DNA from: Bacillota bacterium
GTDB taxonomy: Bacteria > Bacillota > Dethiobacteria > DTU022
DNA length: 10,964 nucleotides
Assembly: GCA_012510625.1 (NCBI GenBank)
Contig: JAAZHP010000062.1
Span: forward strand, 1-10,964
Direction: 5' to 3'
How positions within the stretch are numbered: the first letter of the stretch is position 1; the number at the start of each line of letters is the position of its first letter. Below, piece after piece: positions 4,762 to 10,964 of this stretch. The notes below the pieces were generated by a model. That model did no database searches and was not told where the DNA came from. It saw nothing but the letters and a program-made list of their open reading frames with translations. The translations under genes and the position numbers were made by a program.

Positions 4762-7700
4762 TTATTCCACCCTCCTTATATTGCAGAGGAAGGCCTTGTA
4801 TTCGGGAATGGTGGTATTGGCGTCGCCGACCGAGGGACTCAGGTCGTTGGTGATAGCTCCCTTCGCCAGGCCGCAGTAACCCCAGTGGAAGGGCATGCCC
4901 ACCACGTGCAGTCGGCTGCCGTTCACATTAAAGGGCCTCAACCTGTTCGTAATACAGGCCCTGGCGACAATGCCGCTTCCCGAATTGAGGCGCTTGCTCT
5001 CCACCATGACCTCGTCGCCGTCGTTGATGCCCAGCTTTTCGGCCAGCTCGGGGTCGATCTCTACGAAGAGCTCCGGCATGAGCTCGTTCAGCCAGGGCAT
5101 GTTCCGGGTGACGATCCCCGACTGGTAGTGCTCGGTAATCCTGTAGGTGGTCATGATGTAGGGGAACTTCTGCCGGTCCTCCTCTGAGCTGGCCAGGTTG
5201 TCATACCAGCGCTGGCTGACGGGGTTGAAGGTCGCCTTCGGGTAAAGCAGGTTCGGCACCGGGCTTTCCGCCGGTTCGAAGTGCAGCGGCAGCGGCCCGT
5301 CGGCGGGCTGCGATGAGAAAAGCCGCCCCTGCAATTCGGGAGTCATGATGTAAGGCGCCTCCGCCGTCTCCTCCGGAGGGACAGTGGCATTAAAGTCGGG
5401 GACGTCATTGGTCTTCCAGGCGCCGTCTTCCCACCATACCAGCGGCAGCTCCGGATTCCAGGGATTGCCTGCGGGGTCGGCCGAGCAGCGGTTGTAGACG
5501 ATGCGCCGGTTTAGCGGCCAGGCGAAGGCCCAGTTCGGGTTGGTGCCGATTCCCTCCTTCTCCTTGATCCGCCGCCGGCAGGGCGGGTCCTCGTAGCTGT
5601 TGTAATAGCCGCTGTAGATCCAGTTGCCGCAGGCGGTGCTGCCGTCGTCCTGAAGCTGGGTGAAATTGAGCAGCAGGGAGCCGTCAGCGCAATTGTAACC
5701 GTTCAGCTCCGCGCAGACCTTGACGATATCCACCTTCCCGGGCTCGAGGTCGTCTTCGTAATCCCACTTCATCCTGGTGATGGGATCGGGAAAAACAGCG
5801 TTGGGATCGGCGGCGTATGTTTCCTGCAGCTTCTTGAAGAGCTCGTAGACTATCTGCAGGTCAGATTTGCATTCTCCGGGCGGGTCCTGCGCCTTCCACT
5901 GCCACTGGATCCAGCGCCCGCTGTTGGCCTTCGTTCCGTCGCGCTCAAAAGAGCAGGTCGCCGGAAGCAGGAATACCTCGGTTTGAATTTCCTCCGGGTT
6001 TGAACCGGCTTCTTTTTTCCAGAAAGACGCCGTTTCATTCTCGAAGATATCCACGGCAACCAGCCATTTCAACTTGCTCTGATAGTTGCGCTTCGCCGCC
6101 GCCGAAGGGCCGGTTACCGCCGGGTTGTCGGCCCAGCAGATCATCCCTTCGACCTCTCCTTCGCCCATGTATTTGTACATCCCGATATGGGAGTGATCCC
6201 GGTGATCGAGCTTGGGCAGGAAGTCGTAGCAGAAATCGTTTTCGGGCGTGGCGTGATCGCCGTAAAAGGCTTTCAGCAGGCTGACCAGGAACTTGGGCTT
6301 GTTTGACCAGTAGCTGGTTTGGGGGGTCTCTTTTTCCAGGTAGTCGGCCAGGGTGGGATGGGTTGCCGCCTTCGGGGCTCCCAGGTAGCCGGGGATGATA
6401 TGGTAAAGGATTGCCATATCGGTTGATCCCTGAACATTGGACTGCCCGCGCTGCGCGTTTACCCCGCCTCCGGGGATGCCCATGTTGCCCAGGAGAAGCT
6501 GGACGATGCCGATGGCGCGGACATTCTGGGCGCCGTGGGTAAACTGGGTGATCCCCATGGCATACATCATGTTGCCGGCCTTGCCCGGCTCCCCGGTGGA
6601 TCCGTAGAGCTTATAGCACTCTTCAAGCAGCTGCGGGTCGCAGCCGGTGATTTTGCTCACGGTCTCCAGGGTGTACATGGCATAAAAACGCTTCATCACC
6701 TGGAAGACGCAATCGGGGTGCTGCAGCGTGGGATCCTTAATTACATTGCCGTCGCCGTCCCTGCGGTAATCCCAGCTGCTCTTGTCATATTTGACCGGCT
6801 TGTCGGGCCGATCTTCCTCCGCTCCGGAAAAAAGCGCCGTCTCTTCATCCCAGGCAAAGTCTTCCCGCAGCAGGTAGGAGGCGTTGGTGTAATACTTGAC
6901 GTATTCCTCCTGGTAAAGCTCATTTTCCAAAATGTAGCGGATTAAACCGCCGAGGAAAGCGATATTCGTTCCCGGCCGGATGGGCACATGAAGGTCGGCT
7001 ACCGCTGCGGTGCGGGTAAAGCGCGGGTCGACGACGATGAGCTTCGCTCCCCGCTTGCGGCGCGCCTCTTCAATCCATTTCATGGAGATGGGATGGTTTT
7101 CCGCGGTGTTGCCGCCGATATTCATGAGGACGTCGCTGTTCCGGTAGTCGATCCAGTGATTGGTCATGCAGCCTCTTCCAAACGTGGCGCCAAGACCGGC
7201 GACCGTGGAAGAGTGTCAGAGACGGGCGCAGTGGTCAATATTGATCACGCCCATGGCCCGCGCCATCTTGTTAAATAGATAGTTCTCCTCGTTGGTGCAG
7301 AAGGCGCTGCCCAGCCAGGCGATCTTCTGGGTCCGGTTCACGGTGACGCCGTTTTCGTCAGCAGTTTCAAAACTGCTGTCCCGGGTCTCCTTGATGCGCT
7401 TGATAATTTCCTCGTACATCCAGTCCCAGCTTTTCGGCTCCCACCGGTCGCTCCCGGGAGCCCGGTAGAGAGGCCGGGTCAGGCGGTTGGGGTTGGGCTT
7501 TGGCCTCCCCTTGGCATCGTAGATATAGGAGATATTGTAAAGAGAGCTGCCCTTGCTGCAGAGCGCCCCCTCGTTGATGGGGTTGTCGGGGTCACCTTCG
7601 GTGTTGATTACGATACCGTCTTTCACCGAACAGATAATACTGCAGCCGACGCCGCAGAATGTGCAGATAGTCGGGATTTCGCGGGCGTAGTGCACGCGGA

Positions 7701-7806
7701 TCTGCTCGGCAGCCGCGGCCCGGCCCGGGAAACCTGCTCCGGCCAGGGCGGAAGCGGCGGCTGCGGCCCCGGTTAACTTCAAAAAGCTACGACGTGAGAT
7801 CTTCAT
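4762..7806 (-). CDS. fdhA: Formate dehydrogenase catalytic (alpha) subunit, selenocysteine- and Tat-containing
   Basis: The 1014-residue Mo/W-bis-MGD enzyme interconverts formate and CO2, and is close in length to E. coli FdnG. The twin-arginine signal is SRRSFLKL (residues 4-11), followed by an Ala-rich stretch (13-33). The [4Fe-4S] ligands are C48-x2-C51-x3-C55-x27-C83, with the conserved Lys in the following SKG. Codon 197 is TGA (7216-7218) in the context DHCARL-U-HSSTVAGLGATFGRG, the FdnG active-site selenocysteine followed by the conserved His. The reading frame continues unbroken: 16 residues later comes MTNHWIDYRNSDVL, and the C-terminal molybdopterin-binding domain (ITEHYQSG ... MPFHWGY) is complete. 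A gene caller that treats TGA as stop splits it into 196- and 801-residue pieces. The ATG at 7806 has a GGGGGTG site and lies 23 bp after rnfD. Whether Mo or W is bound cannot be told. Confidence 0.95.
7173..7218 (-). promoter_or_regulatory. Bacterial SECIS element with the recoded UGA
   Basis: The UGA at 7218-7216 is followed after 18 nt by the apical GGUCU (7197-7193), the spacing I recall for E. coli fdhF. The loop is closed by CGCC/GGCG with an unpaired U next to the stem. An outer stem, CTCTTCC (7213-7207) with GGAAGAG (7179-7173), pairs over 7 bp. This recruits SelB-selenocysteinyl-tRNA; selA, selB, selC and selD must lie elsewhere in the genome. Confidence 0.88.
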
Positions 7807-7829
7807 GGATTTATCACACCCCCTCGATT

Positions 7830-8861
7830 TTAATTGCCCTTCGATACCGCAGGCCTGGCCGGCGCGACGGCTGCTTTTTTAGCCGGAATCTCTCCAAACT
7901 TGGGCCTCTTGGTGAGCCGGTCAATGAGCGGCACGAAAGCATTCATGATCAGTATGGAGAAGGCTACCCCCTCGGTGGGACCGAGAGCTTTCCGGAAAAG
8001 CATAACCAGGATCCCGATGGCGATACCGAAGACAAGCTCGCCCTTGGCCGTGATGGGGCTGGTTACCCAGTCGGTAGCCATGAAGAAGGCGCCCAGCAGC
8101 AGCCCGCCGGCAAGGACATGATAGAGCGGGACACCCGCAGCGATATTTTCCAGGGGATTTCCCCAGAAAGTGGCGATGACCAGTACCGTAGCGATCATGG
8201 AAGCGGGGATCTGCCAGCGAATCTGTTTTTTGTAGAGCAGGTAAGCTCCCCCGATGATCAGGGCCAGGGCCGAAGTCTCGCCCAGGGCGCCGCCGGGCGA
8301 GGCGATGAGCAGCCCGGAGAGGCTTAGCTGGTCATAAAGCCCCTGTTTAAGCAGGGCCAGCGGCGTTGCCTGTGTGATCACGTCAAGGGAGCCAAAAAAC
8401 TGGCGCAGCGGCGCAGCAAAGGTTGACGTGGTGCCCACGTAGAGAGGGGCGAGCAGGGTAACCGCGGCCAGCCCGAAGAGAGCGGGGTTAAAGCGGTTCC
8501 AGCCGAGCCCGCCCATCAGCTCCTTGGCTATGCCCACGGCAAAAAACGCCCCCAGGACCACGGTCCACCAGGGGGTTCCCGGTCTCAGGCAGAGAGCCAG
8601 CAGCAGGCCGGTAACCAGGGCGCTGCAGTCGTGCAGCGTGGCCTGTTTTTTCATGATCTTGCGGAAGAGCAGCTCAAAAAGGGCTGCCGAGACCATGCTT
8701 ACGGCAATTAAGAAGACGGCGTACCATCTATACATATAAATTGAGATCAGGGTTACCGGAAGAAGCGCGATCAGAACATCTCTCATCGCCGAAGATACGG
8801 TTTCCGGCGATCGGAGGTGCGGCGATGTGCTGATCGTCAATTGCATTTCTTGTTCAGGCAT
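7830..8861 (-). CDS. rnfD: RnfD/NqrB-family membrane flavoprotein subunit
   Basis: The 343-residue polytopic membrane protein belongs to the RnfD/NqrB/RseD family. In Rnf and Nqr this subunit carries covalent FMN facing outside and passes electrons inward. Visible family blocks are GGLGWNRFNPALFG (117-130), DVITQATPLA (160-169) with T166 as the likely FMN-linked threonine, GGALGETSALALIIGGAYLL (190-209) and FMATDWVTSP (260-269). Several hydrophobic helices lie between about 26 and 310, and the Ala/Pro/Lys-rich tail is soluble. The ATG at 8861 has AAGGAGGG ~11 nt upstream. It follows rnfC by 60 bp and precedes fdhA by 23 bp, in one operon. Normal rnf operons continue into rnfG, E, A and B; here formate dehydrogenase genes follow instead. 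A supporting role for the dehydrogenase rather than for a complete Rnf complex is inference. Confidence 0.9.
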   Translation of the reverse strand: MPEQEMQLTISTSPHLRSPETVSSAMRDVLIALLPVTLISIYMYRWYAVFLIAVSMVSAALFELLFRKIMKKQATLHDCSALVTGLLLALCLRPGTPWWTVVLGAFFAVGIAKELMGGLGWNRFNPALFGLAAVTLLAPLYVGTTSTFAAPLRQFFGSLDVITQATPLALLKQGLYDQLSLSGLLIASPGGALGETSALALIIGGAYLLYKKQIRWQIPASMIATVLVIATFWGNPLENIAAGVPLYHVLAGGLLLGAFFMATDWVTSPITAKGELVFGIAIGILVMLFRKALGPTEGVAFSILIMNAFVPLIDRLTKRPKFGEIPAKKAAVAPARPAVSKGN

Positions 8862-8921
8862 GCTTTACCTTTCCCTCCTTAAAAGCTAAAGTAAGATCTG
8901 GAGGCTTTCTCGCGGCGGCAG

Positions 8922-10280
8922 CTACTTTGCTTTTGCCGCCCGCGCCGCGGCGATCTCCCGCTTGGTCTGCCGGACAAACTGGACAATGGGCCGGTTGGCG
9001 GGGCAGACATAAACGCAGATGCCGCACTCGAAACAGTCCATGGCGCCCCATTCGGCGGCTCGATCAAAGCTGCCCTTTTCGGCGTAAAGGCCGATGTAGT
9101 TCGGGTAGAGGAACATGGGGCAGTGATCAACGCACTTGCCGCAGCGGACGCAATCCGTGTGCGCCGTCTTGGCCACCATTGACGGAGTAAAGAGCAGGAT
9201 CCCGCTGGTTCCCTTAACGATCGGAGAATTCAAATGAGACTGCGCCCAACCGGTCATCGGGCCGCCCATGATCACCTTGCCGACGAGATGCGGCGGCATG
9301 GGGATCTCTCCATCCTCCGCGGGAGGAGCCCCTTTGATCCCGCCGCGCTCCTTCAGCACGTGACTTATGGGAGTGCCCAGCCTGACCCTGAGATTGCCGG
9401 GCTTGGCGGCGGCATCGCCTGTATAGGTGAGGACCCTTTCGATGAGCGGCTTATTGAAGCGGCAGGCCTCGTAAACAGCTACGGCCGTGGCCACGTTCTG
9501 CACCACTACGCCCACCTCCAGCGGCAATTTGCCGGGGGGCACCTCGCGGTCCAGGGCCGCCTTAATCAGCTGCTTCTCCGATCCCTGCGGGTATTTGACC
9601 TCCAGCCTGACCACGGAGATATTATTTTCTCCGGCGATTCTTTTTTCCAGGGCCTCTATGGCGTCGGGTTTATTAATCTCCACGCCAAAGACAATATTCT
9701 CCGCCTCTACCACCCGGGCGATCAATTTGGCCCCTTCGACCAGGTCGGAAGTTCTCTCCAGCATCATCCGGTGGTCGCAGGTTAAAAAAGGTTCACATTC
9801 GCAGGCATTGATCACGATGGTATCGATGGGGCTGGGCGGGCTCAGCTTCACATGCGTGGGGAAGGCGGCTCCGCCCATGCCGACAATGCCCGCTTCTTTG
9901 ATCGCCGCCTTGATCTCCTCTTTTGTCAGCGCGGCATGATCCTGTTCCGGCCACTGCGGCTCTTGCTGCTCCCGATCTACGGCGATGACCACGCATTCAA
10001 CGCTGGCCCCGGTAAAGGTCGGCCGCGGCTCCACGGCGGTGACCGTTCCGTCCACGCTGGCATGAACAGGCGCGCTGACAAAAGCGCCGCTTTCTCCAAT
10101 TTTCTGGCCGGCTTTTACTTTATCCCCGGCGGCAACCAGGGCCTGGTTGGGCGCACCGATATGCTGCTGCAGAGGAATAATTACCTCTGGCGGCAGGGAT
10201 ATGGTGCTGATCGGTTCACTTTCGCTAAATTCCTTGTAGTGGGGCAGAAAAACCCCCCGCTGAAATGTTCTTACAGACAC
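8922..10280 (-). CDS. rnfC: RnfC-family NADH-site and iron-sulfur subunit
   Basis: The 452-residue cytoplasmic subunit, in Rnf, exchanges electrons with NAD(H) through FMN. The order is an N-terminal barrel-sandwich part (LPPEVIIPLQQHIGAPN, GDKVKAGQKIG), the NADH/FMN-binding core with GIVGMGGAAFPTHVKL (131-146) and NACECEPFLTCDHRMM (158-173), an SLBB-like region, and two [4Fe-4S] motifs: C377-x2-C380-x2-C383-x3-C387 and C416-x2-C419-x2-C422-x3-C426. The C-terminal tail is short, without the long Ala/Lys-rich extension of many proteobacterial RnfC proteins. The start is GTG at 10280, with GGGGGTGG 7 nt upstream; residues 5-15 (TFQRGVFLPHY) match the family N-terminus, so the start is secure. 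It is the first gene of rnfC-rnfD-fdhA-fdhB. Confidence 0.93.
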   Translation of the reverse strand: MSVRTFQRGVFLPHYKEFSESEPISTISLPPEVIIPLQQHIGAPNQALVAAGDKVKAGQKIGESGAFVSAPVHASVDGTVTAVEPRPTFTGASVECVVIAVDREQQEPQWPEQDHAALTKEEIKAAIKEAGIVGMGGAAFPTHVKLSPPSPIDTIVINACECEPFLTCDHRMMLERTSDLVEGAKLIARVVEAENIVFGVEINKPDAIEALEKRIAGENNISVVRLEVKYPQGSEKQLIKAALDREVPPGKLPLEVGVVVQNVATAVAVYEACRFNKPLIERVLTYTGDAAAKPGNLRVRLGTPISHVLKERGGIKGAPPAEDGEIPMPPHLVGKVIMGGPMTGWAQSHLNSPIVKGTSGILLFTPSMVAKTAHTDCVRCGKCVDHCPMFLYPNYIGLYAEKGSFDRAAEWGAMDCFECGICVYVCPANRPIVQFVRQTKREIAAARAAKAK

Positions 10281-10328
10281 TTTTTAACCACCCCCAAACA
10301 ATTTTCGGCGGATTGCCATTGGCTCCGC

Positions 10329-10346
10329 TTTTCTGATTGCAGAAAA
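10329..10346 (-). other. Small hairpin in the rnfC leader
   Basis: TTTTCTG (10329-10335) and CAGAAAA (10340-10346) pair over 7 bp around ATTG. It would lie between the proposed promoter and the rnfC start. The weak A/T-rich stem makes a role uncertain. Confidence 0.3.
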
Positions 10347-10384
10347 TTTTTAGGACCCCCCCCTTAACGCTTTTTGGCAGTATA

Positions 10385-10412
10385 ATATTACAGCGGTTAG
10401 ATGCTACCGCAA
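10385..10412 (-). promoter_or_regulatory. Possible sigma-A promoter of the rnfC operon
   Basis: On the minus strand, TTGCGG (complement of 10407-10412) and TAATAT (complement of 10385-10390) are separated by 16 bp. They lie ~105 bp upstream of the rnfC GTG. The -35 box is only fair, and TATTAT three bases further on is an alternative -10. Confidence 0.3.
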
Positions 10413-10531
10413 GAACTGTCATTCACTAAAGCAAATAAGCACTAGTAATCATTTTCACTAATATCTATTAATTCTAAGCGTTTGTTCAAAATCCTTTTTT
10501 TTAAATATTGTAAATAATAAAGAATTGGCCC

Positions 10532-10566
10532 GGACAGGCACAATTTTGGAAGATGGAACATAGAAT
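10532..10566 (+). promoter_or_regulatory. Sigma-E-like promoter with SpoIIID-like site upstream of sigK
   Basis: GCACAAT (10538-10544) matches 5 of 7 positions of the sigma-E -35 consensus as I know it (KMATATT). After 14 bp, CATAGAAT (10559-10566) matches 7 of 8 of the -10 consensus (CATACAMT). GGACAGGC (10532-10539) fits the SpoIIID core RRACARNY and overlaps the -35. In Bacillus subtilis sigK is transcribed by sigma-E with SpoIIID, so this is the expected arrangement. Confidence 0.42.
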
Positions 10567-10600
10567 TTAGGTACTCTTTTTTCCGGGGGGATCTTCAAAA

Positions 10601-10964
10601 ATGACTTTTCTTTTTACTCTAATAGAGATCTTTCGCCAGATCTGGATCATGGCCGGCCAGATCCAGGGCAACTCTTTCCCGCGCCCCCTTTCAGCGGCAC
10701 AGGAAAGCCATTACTTGCAGGGTATGGCGAACGGCGATCTCGAAGCGAGGCAGAAGCTTATCGAACACAATTTGCGGCTGGTAGCCCATGTAATTAAAAA
10801 GTTTGAGCATACCGGAGAGGATAAGGAAGACCTCATCTCTATCGGCACAATAGGGCTGATAAAGGCGGTGAACACATTCAACCGGCAGCGGGGTACGCGC
10901 CTGGCCACTTACGCCGCCCGCTGCATCGAGAATGAAATCCTCATGTTCTTAAGGGCGGCCAGCA
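10601..10964 (+). CDS. sigK: Sporulation sigma factor sigma-K precursor, N-terminal part (3' end outside the window)
   Basis: The first 121 codons are present and the gene runs off the right edge. The product directs late mother-cell transcription during sporulation. Residues 53-121 ([39 protein letters not shown] ... [19 protein letters not shown]) are nearly the same as sigma-K region 2 of Bacillus subtilis. Before NSFPRPLS lies a hydrophobic leader ([19 protein letters not shown]), which corresponds to the pro-sequence removed by SpoIVFB; mature protein would begin near residue 20. The ATG at 10601 is preceded by GGGGGG at 10585-10590, and an in-frame stop at 10568 excludes a longer start. 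Whether the gene is continuous or interrupted by a skin-type element cannot be seen. Confidence 0.93.
   Translation, partial: MTFLFTLIEIFRQIWIMAGQIQGNSFPRPLSAAQESHYLQGMANGDLEARQKLIEHNLRLVAHVIKKFEHTGEDKEDLISIGTIGLIKAVNTFNRQRGTRLATYAARCIENEILMFLRAAS

Larger units (their letters stand above)
10281..10600. other. Divergent intergenic region between the rnfC operon and sigK
   Basis: About 320 bp, A/T-rich on the sigK side. It holds a possible rnfC promoter, an A/T-rich hairpin in the rnfC leader, and a sigma-E-like promoter with a SpoIIID-like site before sigK. I see no coding frame, tRNA or riboswitch that I can recognise. Confidence 0.7.

Noticed and set aside
7168..7218. fdhA apparently broken into two genes by a stop codon
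   Set aside because: The stop is TGA at the known selenocysteine position, the frame continues unchanged, and a SECIS hairpin follows. It is one gene.
9234..9785. Long plus-strand frame opposite rnfC
   Set aside because: It is antisense to the well-supported rnfC core, has no ribosome site and no family resemblance. The same applies to other frames opposite fdhA, fdhB and rnfD.
7830..10280. Start of a complete rnf operon
   Set aside because: Only rnfC and rnfD are present; fdhA follows 23 bp after rnfD, and the operon ends after fdhB.
10381..10386. TATAAT on the plus strand as a sigma-A promoter for sigK
   Set aside because: No acceptable -35 lies 16-18 bp upstream, and the distance to sigK is ~215 bp. 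The sigma-E-like boxes nearer the gene fit better.

Overview
The window looks like chromosomal DNA of a spore-forming, anaerobic, selenocysteine-using member of the Bacillota (Clostridia). The pointers are a pro-sigma-K gene at the right end, a selenocysteine formate dehydrogenase, Rnf-type subunits, strong AGGAGG-like ribosome sites and moderately high G+C. A Peptococcaceae-, Desulfotomaculum- or Pelotomaculum-like syntroph, sulfate reducer or acetogen would fit, but that assignment is inference. No rRNA, tRNA, transposase or CRISPR array was seen.

Left part (1-3173, + strand). First is the 3' end of a secreted surface protein: the tail of a DUF11-like repeat, then a DUF6273-type domain. Next is a membrane-anchored protein resembling the C-terminal half of TasA/CalY proteins, ending in an LPXTG-like tail. 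Then come a 33-residue single-helix membrane protein and a class B penicillin-binding protein whose ribosome site lies in a perfect 11-bp hairpin.

Middle (3174-3998) is non-coding and full of short repeats: GC-rich palindromes, a degenerate 7-bp tandem repeat and a diverged tandem array with ~41-bp units. It ends at the terminator of the operon to its right.

Main operon (10280 down to 3999, - strand): rnfC - rnfD - fdhA - fdhB. fdhA is one 1014-residue gene with an in-frame UGA at codon 197. A SECIS hairpin follows the UGA, so the stop is read as selenocysteine and the gene is not broken. FdhA has a Tat signal and FdhB has one C-terminal membrane helix. Both therefore probably sit outside the membrane, yet no cytochrome b (FdnI/gamma) gene follows. 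Only the two Rnf subunits thought to carry electrons inward across the membrane to NAD+ (RnfD and RnfC) are present; rnfG, rnfE, rnfA and rnfB are absent. The arrangement suggests a hybrid membrane formate:NAD+ oxidoreductase in which RnfCD replaces the cytochrome b subunit. It could save energy during formate oxidation, or use the ion gradient to make formate from NADH in syntrophic growth. This is the most interesting feature of the window.

Right end (10281-10964). A divergent intergenic region carries a possible promoter for the rnfC operon. On the other strand it has a sigma-E-like promoter overlapped by a SpoIIID-like site, in front of the 5' part of sigK, which runs off the window.
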